The translations under genes and the position numbers were made by a program. Of a DNA stretch of 64,000 nt, positions 21,565-33,581 are shown piece by piece. Source of the DNA: Haplosporangium gracile (lineage: Eukaryota; Mortierellomycota; Mortierellomycetes; Mortierellales; Mortierellaceae); the NCBI GenBank assembly GCA_015499985.1, contig JAAAUF010000029.1, positions 1 through 64,000 on the forward strand, written 5' to 3'. Every line of letters begins with the position of its first letter. The stretch's first letter is position 1. Below the pieces are notes generated by a model. The model had not been told where the DNA came from and did not search any database. It saw only the letters and a list, made by a program, of their open reading frames with translations.

Positions 21565-23706
21565 ATGGAGCATGCAACGAACAAACACGAAACAACAGCA
21601 ACAACAACATCATCATCATCAACATCAACAGCGACGAGCAGGAGTAACAGGAGGCGAACAAACTCGACCACACCATCCTCTACGCGATCATCTCGGCCAA
21701 AGTCAACTCTTCGACTCTTCTTGGCCTCGCTCGTTCTGTTCCTGTTGGCTTTAGCATCGTTGACAACAGCATTACCGACCAACAGCACTTTGATCCCTAT
21801 AGGAGGAAGCGTGCCCTTGGATGTGGGGCAGATGATCAGGCTGTCGAAGCTAAACTGGGGATTGGGCATTACACTCATCCTATTTGGCCTCATCGAAGTT
21901 TTCTATGGCTTCAAATTTATTCGTCTCTCGCTAGTTGTCACCGGCTTCTTATCTTGGGGTGAGTAAACAAAAATGGCTTTGTGGTCTATCTTGCTTACAG
22001 TTCACCAAACTTGGTGCCCACAAGTAAGAACACAAAAGGCGTGCATGCACCACAGACTAATTCGCTTGTATGTCCACTTATGTCCTGCAATATATTTAGC
22101 GATTGCTGCGATGATCATTATGGTGGCTATCCGGTGGGACCTCGTGTTCACGACGTTCTCTGTCAAGTTCTATTACTTTTGGGTCTGGCTCATAGCAGGA
22201 ACAACTGGGGCGATCCTCTCGTTTCGATACTGGGATCTGGGCGTCACCTTCTCGGGTGCCTTTGGAGGATTTGCGGTTGCCATGGGGGTCATTGCCAGCG
22301 CCAACATCGCCATCGGCGACGCAGGACGCTATGTGCTTCTTGCGATCTTCGTCCTTGGCGGGGCAGCGTTTGCAACGTTCTTTGAGCGAGTCTTTATTAT
22401 CATGTCGACCAGCTTTGGAGGCGCCTATGTGTTTATGTTTGGCGTGGACCAGTTTGCGCAGGTTGGCTACCGCGAGATGATTGTCATTTTTGACTTTACG
22501 GGCAAGACTCTGACCTACCACCCCAGCAGGGATGTCTATCTGATGATTAGCTTCTCGGTGGTCCTGGCAGCCCTCGGGATCTTTTGGGAGTTTTGGCACC
22601 ATTCGACGCCTATCCTCATCGACCGCAAGGCCGTCTTTCGGATCTATGGTCGTCCCTTCGGAAAGAGACCCCGGAGGCTGGTCGGCCAAAAGATCCATCA
22701 TCACCTCAAGACCACATCGGATGTTTATGCCCATATCATGGGCTGCTTCTGCTTCCAGCACTGGACCATTGACGATGTGCTCTACGATGAACATATACCC
22801 GACAACGGGGTGGACCATATCATCCCCGTTGCACCCTCGATCCCAACTGGAGTTCCTTGTACAACATGCACCGTGCACCCCGAACCTATTCCTGTTAAAC
22901 CCTCTCAACCTTCAACCGTGCCCAAATCCTCCCAGCCTTTTTCACCAGAGCCCAAGCCAAGCACTCCCACAGAGGAGGGCACGGATATCCCTGTCAAGTC
23001 GGCACCGATGGATAGTCGACCGGGATCTCCGTTGGGCGCGGTCGTCGTGACAGAGACCTACACAGAGATTACCGATACCAACACCGAATCAACCATCCTC
23101 GAAAGGCAAAATCAATCTCACCCTCAGCCAGGCTCCGGCGCAGGCACCCACACTTTCAGTACAGCGATAACGACAACAGCTACCACAACAACGACTAGTT
23201 CGAACCATACTCATATCCAGCACCCTAAAACGTCCTCAAAACAAAGTGAGACCCACCATATCACTGCGTCTTCACCCTCTCCACCGTCGCCGATTCCATC
23301 CACGAGTGCCATTCCAAAACTACCAATCCGCCCCGAACCTCACCACCCGTTGTTCACCCAAAATTTGGGGGAGCACACAATGGAGATGCTGCGATTGGTC
23401 ACGGACGACACCAGTCCAGACAATACTCAACCCCCAATCTTCCCCTTGAATCCTCACCATCGCACAGCTGCCCAAACAGTGTGGAGAACAGCCGCTTTGC
23501 CGCTACCGTCGTCAAGCACTGCCCCAATACTAATGGACCGCCATGTGTTTGATCTGCTTGAGGACATCGAAATCTCCCACGAGTCTGATCCTTTGGAAGA
23601 TTCAATACCGGACGATGAGGATGTAGAGGAGGAAGAATTTGAAGAATCAGAGAAATCGAGGGCCTCTTCACGCCATTGGCCCCGGCCTCATGCAGGTGAC
23701 AAGTAG
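21565..23706 (+). CDS. TMEM198/DUF4203-like multipass membrane protein
   Basis: Two exons, 21565-21958 and 22100-23706, join in phase 1 and give 666 residues. The first 45 residues are Ser/Thr/Arg-rich. A hydrophobic segment follows (STLRLFLASLVLFLLALAS) that may be a signal anchor. Then comes a compact bundle of about seven helices to roughly residue 296 (GLIEVFYGFKFIRLSLVVTG, GVTFSGAFGGFAVAMGVIAS, SFGGAYVFMFGVDQF). This Gly-rich pattern fits the TM7S3/TM198 (DUF4203) family, whose animal member TMEM198 is linked to Wnt co-receptor phosphorylation; fungal members have no known role. The rest is a long Pro/Ser/Thr-rich tail (about 300-666) with an acidic end (DEDVEEEEFEESE). Family assignment comes from topology and motif feel, without an alignment. 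Confidence 0.7.
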
Positions 23707-24252
23707 CTATTTTGTAATTCCTAAAAATATTAATGTACCTTCGACATCACAATTTTTTTTATTTTCCGGCTGTTCTATTCATGACGACGACGATGGTAAA
23801 AGAAGGGACGAAGAAATGCCGATGAGATGAAGAGAAAGGGACGGGGAGAAAAAAGATAAAAAAAAAGGAGTACCCTTTCAGCCTTGACAGTTGACTTAGG
23901 GTTTAAAGTGGTCCCTGTCAAAAGTGGTCATTGTGGAGGAGTGAGAGCTGAAATAAAGAGGGCAGCAGATTCCTTTGTGTCTACCCGGTCGAAACTATCC
24001 TCATTCGTTGGTTTTTTTTTGTCCGTGGGCCCAGTCGAGGTGCGGCAAGGTCTTTTTTTTTCTTGGATTCATAATTGCTAATGTCATATTTCTCCTCTCT
24101 TCACTCTCCTCTCTTCACTCTCCTCTCTTAATTCCTCGCTCTCTCACTCTTCTCTCATCTTTCCGCCTTCATTCTTATTTCTCTTCTCCACAAACCAAGC
24201 CCAACCAAAACTAAAACTTCCCACCTTTACCCTCACAAGTCAAAGGGTCACT
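23707..24252. promoter_or_regulatory. Upstream region of the GATA factor gene
   Basis: The last 170 bp before the ATG at 24253 are CT-rich. They include a 14-bp unit tctcctctcttcac repeated almost three times at 24091-24130. The earlier part is the 3' flank of the preceding gene. Confidence 0.45.
24091..24130. repeat. 14-bp CT-rich tandem repeat, nearly three copies
   Basis: Two full copies of tctcctctcttcac at 24091-24118 are followed by a partial copy to 24130. It forms part of the CT-rich leader of the GATA gene. Confidence 0.8.
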
Positions 24253-27200
24253 ATGTCCCTCCAGCCTTACCCCACACTTCTCACGCTCGATCATACAACA
24301 GCTACAACGTCCCTGTCTCCGCCTCGGCCTTCAAGCACCGCCATCCCACCTCACACTGCCCCAACCACCATTAGTACCATCATCTCCACTTCCACCACCT
24401 CCACAACTCCTGCTTCCTCTTCTTCAAACAGTTTCAACAATCCTACACTTCACGCACCCAAAGCAGGACGACGCACCTCCTCTAGACAAACAACTCTCGA
24501 GTCACTTCTTGGTCCAACCCTGCGCCTTCCTATTCCATTCAAAGCCGACAAACCTTTCCACCCAGAGATCAAGGATGGAGCTCTGAGAGACTGCTATAGT
24601 TATAGTAGGGACGGCAGCAGTGGCAGCGAAGACGAACAGGATGCAGATATTGATGATACCTATGACGACGACAACGATGACTATGAATACAACAACAATG
24701 AAGAGCAAGAGGAGGGTGAAGAAGAAGACGACGATGATGACGCGGGTGATAATGGTGTGCGTTCCAAGGAAGATCCATTGGCGTCCCAGGTGTGGAAGAT
24801 GTATTCCAAGGCCAAGGACTCGTTGGACGGACAGCGGATGGAAAACATGACGTGGCGGATGATGTCCTTATCGCTGCACAAGAAGGACACTGCCGTCCAG
24901 AACACATCCATTCAACCCAGGTTAGTTCTCTTTTTCATCCCTCTATCACTTTCTTACACCTCTGTATTCCCCTTACCCCAACAGACATGATTTTAATTCA
25001 TACACATGCACATGCAAAATTTTACTTCCCACAGTCAACTATCGTGCACACAGAGTTGGGAAGGACAGAACGAATACAATGGCTTTTTCATGTTGCTGCT
25101 ATTTTTCGTCTTTTTCTTTTGGGGGTATTACTCTCCCCCGCTGTACTTCTGCCAAGTACCTACCCTTCTTGTCGAGGAAGCGATTGAATCTTTCCTATGA
25201 GATGAAGAAAGACAAGAGAAGCAAACAGGAAACCAGACATAGACAACGTTTTTTCTGTGCTAACAGTCAATCCACCAATCCCTCCATGCACACACTTCAA
25301 AAAGGAAAACAAACAAAAAATTGGCATTATTACGAGGACTTTTTTTTTCCTGCAGGGGGTGACATGAGGACAAACAATTTGGGCAGGTGAGAAGAAGGAA
25401 GAGTGGTTGGTGGGCTCAAAAAGATGCATAAAGACGAGCTTTTCTCTCTTATTCCCTTTGTTTTGTGGAGAGCTACAGGAAGGGAAGGGATGGGTGGATG
25501 ATGTTTCCTCCTTCATCGTGCTTGCGTTTGTCTCTTATTCTCGACAATGTCCTCGTCCGTTCTCATGATCCCCTTGGTGCAAAATGGCTGTCCACGGAGT
25601 TGATCGAGCTGCTCTCCATTTAGTCGGTGTTTTCTTGTGTTCCCACTCTGCCTACCGGTTTAGCGACCGAGACTCCAAAAAAATAGTAATTAAGAGAGCC
25701 AGCTTTTCACTTACATATTCAGCCTGAAAGTCAATTTATTCTTCGCTCTCGCACTCTCATATCTGACGCATATGTGACCAAAAAAAAAAAAAAAGGGAAA
25801 AGAGAGAGTTGCACTGACTCAGCACACAGACACATACAGACAGACACCAAAAAGTGCAATTGGGTAGTGGCGAAAAAGAAGAGATGGGGAGCGGAGTGGT
25901 AAAAGAGTAAAAGGGGAAATAATGAACGATAAGGGAGGGAGCCCAAGACCTTTTGGTGAACTAATTGTCCGGATTAGGGTTTGGCGCTTACTCTTTTCTT
26001 TCACTTCTTGTGTCTTTCTGTTGTTTGTGGTTTCCATTCGTTCTTTTTTTTTTTTTTCTTGATTTTTGCGTCTAGTGGATGGACGGGTGGGTGGATGGCC
26101 GAGTGTGGGTAGATGGACGAGTGTGGGTAGATAGGGGAAGAAAAAATAGGAAGAAAGATCCCAGTTTGTCTCTGAACAGTTGTGTTGACAGGGTCAGAGC
26201 TTCTTCTTTTAATTTGAGTTCAATAACAACCAGAAGAGATGGCTAACCATTCAATGCATCTCTTCTATGCCTCAACCATTCTTTTTCTTTATCATTTCCC
26301 CTCCATTCCCTCTTTCCCCTGTCCCTGATTTCATTTCTTGAATTCCAACCGCTCAACCCTTATCGGACATTTAACAATTTTTTTTTCTAGGCCCGCAGAC
26401 ACTGTCAGCAGCCCTCAAGGCCCCTCCACATCGGTCGCCGCACTGGCCGACACTCATGAGCTTGCAAAGTCGTTCCAGGTCGCCATCTCCATCACAAGGA
26501 CCATCCCGCTCTCGGAACAGAGGACAACCATCTTTTTCCGTGATCGTAAACTCGACAAGTATAGCGGCACAGGAACTGGACGATCCAGTGTCAACAAGGA
26601 TTCCAACACGGTGGCTGCAAACCAACAATCACAACAGCGACACTCGCCAAACCATCATCATCAACAGGAAAGACCCAGGACGACGTCTCCCAGAAGTACT
26701 TCCAAGTCTGGGTCGTTTATTGACCTGACGAAGTCAGGTACAATATCAGATACTTCTTCATTGAATGGATCCTTGGCACAGGGTTATGTACAACAATTTC
26801 CCGAGAAGAAGGAATCTCGATCTAACACAAGCTCGCTCTATCTTTTGCCGGTTCTTTGCTCATATAGAATCACCAGAACCAACATACTACAGCAATAACA
26901 ACGGTGTGTCAAAGGATTATTCAGTTGCAGGATCTATCGATCATCACCAGCGCCATGTCGAGTTCCCAGGGACCGTAGCCGACACTTCTAGAGCAGAGTC
27001 GCTATCCCTGATTGCTCAGGAAATCAATAATAACAATAACAACATGGATCAAGATACCTTCCAGCAGTTGGAGGAGCAGTCTTTCGATCCAAACATGGAT
27101 ATCCTGAACGACAACAACAACCTCCCTGTCGAGTTTGGCAACATTTCTTGGCACCAGAATCAATTCATTCCAACAGCAGCAACAACGCCATCCTTTAGTG

Positions 27201-29314
27201 CAAGCGGCGCAGGTGTCAGTCAGTCGTTACCGGCCTTCAGTCAGGAGGATCAACAATCTGTCGAATTCAAGCAGCTTCAGGAACACTATGCCCAGCTTTT
27301 GTTACAAGGACTCACCGATATTGTCCCCAACAACAACAACAACAACAACAGCAACGCAAACAACTCTAATAATAACGGCAATGCCGGGCGTCCAGGACTG
27401 GATAGCGGCTATTTGGAGATACTTGGTAGTGGCGGCTTGGTACACCACCCACAGCAGCAACAACAACAGATTGACGGTCGGCAATATACCCCTCAAATCG
27501 TGCCTCCCCAACCTTCTTCAACAAACGCGACACACACTCAACAGCAGCAACAGGGGCTTCAACTGTCGGATGCAACGTTTTCAAACTGGAGGGGTTTATA
27601 TCCATCCGGAAACCCAGGGTTCGTCTCGCCGCGGGCGATGACTCCACCCGAGAGTCCACATCAACTTCGTACACTCTCCGACCCTTCAGTACCGGCCTTT
27701 GACCTGCACAGCAACAATGCCCCTCAACACGCCATCCCACAATCACAGCCAGTTGTTCAGAACCAATACCCAGTCTCCAACCACTCGGCTTCTTTAGATT
27801 CTGCAACAGACGACGACGGAGATGGCTCCGAGACCGAGGACGACGAACCATCGATTGCTGCTGCCGCCGCCGCCGCCGCTGCTGCAGCTGCAGCAGAAGC
27901 GGCATCGACTCAATGCACCAACTGCAACACACGCACAACACCCCTCTGGCGCCGTGATTCAGATGGCAACCCGCTTTGTAACGCCTGTGGGCTCTTTCTC
28001 AAACTTCATGGACGGACTCGACCCCTCAGTCTCAAATCAGACGTTATCCGGAAACGCAATCGTGGTGGACTAAACTCCAAGGCCAACTTGGCAGGCGGTG
28101 CTGCGGACAAACATCGTGGTGGATCCAAGAGTAGCGCAGAGTTGAACAAATCGGCAATACCTATCACTAAGGTTGCGCCGATCCCCTGCGGGAGAGCGAC
28201 GATTGTGTCCAAGGACATCGATGAGTCGTCTCAATCACCACTTTTCCCAGATCCCTCGGGTCGTGGGCCCGCCATTGGACTATTTGCGCCTCCACCAAAA
28301 AACTCGGCGACTAACCGGAAGCGCCGCTCTTCGACCGATGTTGAGGCTCTTCAGTCAGGGCATGATGCCGTTGCTGCAGCTACTGCTGCGGCTGAAGCTA
28401 TCTCTTGCATGGATGCGAGGTCTATTCAAGCCACCATGGATGCGCTTGAGCAGGCTGGGTTCCAAGCTCCTGATGTGATTGAATCTCTTCTCCCGCCGGG
28501 GTTGCAGTATAACCCGGCGGCGATCGAGGAGCTTCACCGGATGATGCAGCAACAGCAGGAACAGCAAGGGCAGCAGGAACATCAGAAGCAAGGGCAAAAT
28601 CGAGGGGAGCATGGACAGCAGCAACATGAAGTCTATCGCCAGAACATGACATACCTCACTCCGCCAGATGACATGCTCCTCACAGGTCATTTCGCTCTCC
28701 AGCACCAGCTTCTGCATCAGCAACCACAGCAGCAGGATCAGCAAGTAGTACAAGATTACAACGGACCACCGTTCGCCACCATGGTCCAACACCAACATCA
28801 CCACCATCACCTCCAGCAACAGCAGCAGCAGCCTCAGGGTACAGCTCAGTTTCCAGCACAGATGTTCGACGAGTCCTCGATGGCGGCCATGAACCAACTG
28901 ATGGGCACAGACGGGCTCTCGTCCATGGCAATGTACCTCCTCTACAACGACATGATGTCCGTCACCGGTCCCCACCAGCCTCCTCCTCCTCTTCAACTCC
29001 AGCAGCAGCAGCAGCAGCACCCGCTCCAGCCACAACATCCATTTCAACAGCAGCATCAGCAACAGCAACAGTTCCAGCGAGAGGCAACCCCCTCCGACAT
29101 TGCAAGTCTCCTCTTTGGTATGTCCCCTGCTCCTGCAGGTCCCCACGATGGCGACGATGACGAAGACGATGATGGCGATAATAACGATAACGGCAATTGT
29201 AATGTGGCATGGATACCGTCGGGTTTAGACCCTGAACAGCAACAGCTTCAGGCGTTGGCGATGCTGATGGGGCAATACCAAGTGTCCAACCACCCACGCC
29301 CTTCTGGTCGCTAG
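24253..29314 (+). CDS. AreA/NIT2-like GATA zinc-finger transcription factor
   Basis: Three exons, 24253-24920, 26391-26782 and 26868-29314, agree in phase and give 1168 residues. Residues about 175-208 ([20 protein letters not shown], then [13 protein letters not shown]) match DUF1752, found near the N terminus of fungal nitrogen GATA regulators. One class IV GATA finger begins at C703 ([19 protein letters not shown], then [20 protein letters not shown]) with 17-residue spacing, followed by a basic tail ([10 protein letters not shown]). The rest is activation-type low complexity: an acidic stretch near 135-170, a poly-Ala run before the finger, and Gln/His tracts to the C terminus. Such factors switch on secondary nitrogen-source genes when ammonium or glutamine is scarce. 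The N-terminal exon is separated by an unusually long 1470-nt intron, which could house a second promoter. Orthology to AreA rather than another GATA factor is inferred from DUF1752. Confidence 0.9.
26094..26129. repeat. Two 18-bp direct copies inside the GATA-gene intron
   Basis: gatggccgagtgtgggta is followed immediately by gatggacgagtgtgggta. Similar ggtggatgg text just before suggests older copies. It lies within the long first intron. Confidence 0.8.
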
Positions 29315-29736
29315 CTTTTCTGAAAATAAAACGATTCGCTTTGGTTTGTTGTTTTTTTTTTGGTACATTCTTTATTAAAAGAAAAAGAAAGAAACCATCG
29401 AGTTTTTTTGAAAGGTTATAAGGGGGCAATGATACATATTATTGAACGGAAAAGATTACAGAAAAAAAAGAGTTGGATAGGGGAAATATGGGACAAGGCA
29501 AGTGAATTGATGAACAACGAAAGAAATAAAACAGATCTAAACAAACAACAAATGACGGCGATGCTACAAACTAAACAAAACGCGACGAAAACTAGTAAAC
29601 AAAAAAATAATACACCCAAAAGGGCAAAGAGTTTGGGGTTTGGGGTTCCATTGGGAACAGAGTAAGCCAAACAAAACGAAAGAACAAGAAGATACAGGGT
29701 AATGATGGGTATGGGTGATAATATGAGGGATAAGTT
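29315..29736. other. Convergent spacer between GATA and zinc-finger genes
   Basis: The two genes end toward each other about 420 bp apart. A-rich sequence on the plus strand in 29440-29620 suits the 3' region of the minus-strand gene. No gene is seen. Confidence 0.5.
29325..29330 (+). terminator. Poly(A) signal of the GATA gene
   Basis: AATAAA starts 11 bp after the stop codon at 29312-29314 and is followed by a T-rich stretch, a usual 3'-end layout. Confidence 0.5.
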
Positions 29737-32700
29737 TTAGAGGCCGGGCATGGGCATGGTCGACCGGTGCTTCCAATGAGTCATACTCATCAACTGGCGT
29801 TGATGTGTCTTGATATGTTGAGCTACTCATATTAGAAGTCAAAAAAAGGTTAGCAAAGTTTGCTCAACATGAAAAACCAGATCCAACGTGTTGCAATCAA
29901 CTCCAAGCACTGGACTTACAAAGGTTGTCCGACCGGGAGAACCGCTTGTTACAACCAGAGCTGGTGCACACAAAGGGACGCTCCAGAGTATGAGTCTTGG
30001 TGTGTCGCTTCAGATGCTCGAGTCGCTTGAACCGTTTCATGCATCCAGGAACAGGACAGCAATGGTTCTTGGAAGGCCCACCCGACCCACGAACACGGCC
30101 TGTAGCGTGCTGTGAACCACTTCCTCCACTACTCGCGTTTCCTGCTCCCATCATGCGATGATGTCGCTGTTGCGGGTAGTGCTGTGGTTGTTGTTCACCC
30201 ATGGCCATGCTGATGTAAGAAGAAGAAGTGGCCACGCCGTATCGAAGGTATCCTTGAGAGTAGCTCAACGAGGCCTCAGAGTGGTATGAGGAACCACGAG
30301 GACCTTGAGAGTAACCAGAAGAGCCCTGAGTCGACGAGGATTGCAGAAGGGGTGACATGGCAGGCATACGATGACCGCTAGTTGACGAAGAAAATGGATC
30401 AGGACTGTAGCCCGCGATCGAGTGGCGATGATATGAACCATCGCCATACCTCTGGCTCGCGTTCCCATCCTCGTCCAACATCATCGCCGCCGAACCAGCA
30501 TACCCCTCAGAGCTGCTTCGGATCGGCATCATGAGTGGTGGTGAGATCGACTGATTCATATGGCTGTGGTGCGACGTGAGGTTGAAGGACGACTGGTAGG
30601 TTTCCATCATCTGCAGCTTCTTAGTCCTCAACGCGTTCTCAGCAACTTCTTCATCATCACCATCCGTATCCTCATCATCCTCTTCTTCATCATCATCACC
30701 AACCTCGTTCTCATCGACATGCTCATCTTCGTCCTCTTCATCGCGATCTAAGAAGCCATCTTGGTTCCGTCGACTGAAACTGCTACCACTCTCGTGACCA
30801 GCCTCCATCGGCACAAAGTGCGACGAGAACCCAGTTGAACTTCCTTTGAAAGAAGGCGACGACAGTCTCCGTGGTGGTAGCGTTGGAGACTCGCCGTTTG
30901 GGTTTGGATTTGGGTTGTCATGACTGCTGCCAAGCATCACTCTGTGATGAGGATGTTGCTGCTGTTGTTGCGACATATCCAAAGACCCGTAGCTCCGGTG
31001 TGCAGATGACGAAGAACGCAATGATGGTGGGGTTGGAGATCTCAGACCAGGGCTGTTGTAGCACGCATATGGCGGACCCTGGTTTGAGCTGTGGTGACCA
31101 AACTCGTGGTCTCGATCGTCGTGGATGCGATGGCGATACTGATAATCGTCGTCCTCCTGGTAATGATGACTGCTACAACGGCTATGACGGTTCAAGGATT
31201 CGGATTTGATATTGTGCTGGTTGTGAAGGTGGACGTCGTTGGGGTTGTTGGAGACGGCCTTGAGGTCAATCTTGATGAGACTGAATTTGGGGAGAAAAAC
31301 AGCAGGTTTTGATAGATAGTGGCTGGACACGGTTGTAGATGCTTTGGATGATAGAGATGCTGCTGAGGTGGTGGAATTGATTGAAAAGGTGCTGCTGTTC
31401 TTTGTAGACAGGATTGAAAGGAACGATGAGGACTCTTCTCGCTTTGTAATTAATGATGCCGTTGCTTTTGGTTTAGTATCGATATTGTATTCCGCAGAAT
31501 GGCTGGATGGTCCGTCAAGGGGATGGGGGGTACCCAGAGATGGGCTGCGCCGGTGATGATGATGATGGTGCTTGCTTAGCGAGAACCGGTAGGATGGAGA
31601 CGTTGAGGATGAGTCCTCAAGGCTCTCATAGTCAGCGCCTTGACCACTGTTGGCTGATAAGGAGTACGGGTCGCGTGATGTAGGCCTATTAAATTTAGAA
31701 ATGGGATTGGTCCCATGTTTCACATGGACTACCAACGCATTATTAGACTGTTAGAGCGAACGGAACTACGACATTGCAATATGTCGCATCCTAATAAATA
31801 AAATAGTGGATGGAGATGACTGAAAAAATAATAAATTACCAGAGTCAAGAGAGCCATGTCCAGCTTCAATGGCCTGTGCCTGCGGTAGTTGAGATAATGG
31901 TGGAGAATGACGCGAATCATGGTAGTCGGGGTACCCATTCATGCTCTGGTGGTAATGCGAGGGCTCAGCCGAATACCCGCGACCATCGTCATTTCTTCCG
32001 ACCACACAGACCATCCCATTCGCAACCATGCCGCCGCTGCCGACATTGGGGTTATTCAACGGCATAAAGTTATTGTTGGGGTCCATCATCAGGTGTCGAT
32101 CAAACTTGCGCATGTGCATCGACTTCTTGGTATGTGTCCGCAAATGGGCCGAGAAGTTGTCGGACCGACTGAAAGATTTTTCACAGCCCTGGAACTCGCA
32201 CACAAATGGCCTCTCCTTGGTGTGTACCAACATGTGTCTCTTCAAATGCTCGTATCGCTTGAAGCTCCAGCCGCACGTTGGGAACTGGCATGGATGTTTG
32301 TTTGCAGTCGAGTTGGAAGAGTTGGAGCTTGCGTTGGACGAGACCGAGTTGTTGCGTTGCTTGTCCATTATAGGGTTGTTGAGTTGCATATCCATGTCAC
32401 TGTCATGATGTTCGCCCCTAGGCAAGCTTACTACTGACCCATACCGGCTATCATAAGCACCGCTGTGCATGGTGTAGTCTCCGAGGTCCGAGTGATGGCT
32501 ATCATGGCCGCCCTTGAGGCGGTAGTTCATGCCATTGTCGGTGTGGTATGGGTGGTGTACTCCAGAGTGCTGATATTCTGCGTGATCGTCGTTGTAGTAA
32601 CTCGAGGGTTCATGGTGAAGTGGGTCAATTGTCGAGTCGTGGTGTCCAGCCCACTCCGTATGTACGATATGTCCGTTCGAATACATGTCCTGTTGACTCA

Positions 32701-33581
32701 GTCGGCGTGCTTCTGAAAGGGCGCGATGGCGGTCAGAGATGGGCATAGAGTTTCGGCGAGGGAGGTCTGTTTTTGGAGTTGGGAAGCCAAAATAAAAAGG
32801 CAGTAATGGAAACAGAGAAGAGTCGAGGTGAAGGAAAAAGAGGAGGTAGGAGTTAAAAAAGGAAGGAGAAGAAGCAATGGTCAAAACAAACGAACGATAT
32901 TCAATCAGAAGGCGAGGGTGACGTCGAAACAAGGGTTGATGGAGTAGTAGCGAAGAGTGAAAGTGAGAGCGAGGATGGAGGGGGTCAATGAGAGAAAAAT
33001 GTCGGGATGGAGGATACTAATATCAACAGGTTAATCTTCAAGGGTGAATTATGATTCTTTCTGGGCCTAAAATGAACGGATAAGTCGGGGTGCTTCTTGA
33101 AGTAAATGAAAGGGGAACAGGGTGAGAGGAAGGTGAAAGGAGGCGGGGATGAAGGGGTGTGTAAGAGAGAGGGGCGAACATAGAAGGGATTGAAGGGAGA
33201 AAAAAGGAGAAAGCAAAAAAAAAGGAGGGGCTGTTCAAAACTGACAAAGTCAGCCGCCTGGCCTGGTAAGGACAATGGAGTGGCAGGATAGGAAGGGAAA
33301 AATAGATGCAATGGTGCTGACAGGAAGAGTGGAGGTCGGACCAAAATGTACCGCCCCGGAAGGATGAGTGTTGGTTGGAGCGAATCGCCTCGACTGCCCG
33401 AGTAATTATTCTCGAAGGACATACCCTTCTTTTTATGCGCATTATTATCGAACTTATTATTGTTGGCAGTGAAAGTATTTTTGTCTTGATGGGATTGGAT
33501 ATCATTGGAAAAAAGGGAGAATGACATACCTCGACTGAAGTGGGAAAGTCCAACGTGGGAACGGTCTGGAGATGCTGCCAT
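29737..33581 (-). CDS. C2H2 zinc-finger regulator with two separated finger pairs
   Basis: Five exons join in consistent phase: 33581-33530, 32766-31840, 31790-31733, 31685-29920 and 29822-29737, giving 962 residues. The first pair of fingers is near 174-232 ([18 protein letters not shown], linker TKERPFVC, then [16 protein letters not shown]). The second pair is near 886-943 ([18 protein letters not shown], linker TLERPFVC, then [16 protein letters not shown]), completed by the last exon. The long middle is Ser/His-rich with an acidic block. FKR-EHLKRH and FSRSDNL are shared with fungal Ste12-like and stress-type C2H2 factors, so DNA binding is likely. The third exon is just 58 nt. One gene is preferred to two tandem genes because the second half has no in-frame ATG upstream of its first 280 codons, while the splice phases agree. 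Failure to splice the 47-nt intron 31686-31732 gives an immediate stop and a one-pair protein. Confidence 0.72.

Noticed and set aside
22096..22908. 270-codon minus-strand frame inside the TMEM198-like gene
   Set aside because: It is antisense to a membrane-protein exon and shows no family features.
27366..29146. Leu-rich minus-strand frames opposite the GATA factor
   Set aside because: CAG/CAA repeats read backwards as CTG/TTG, giving poly-Leu shadows.
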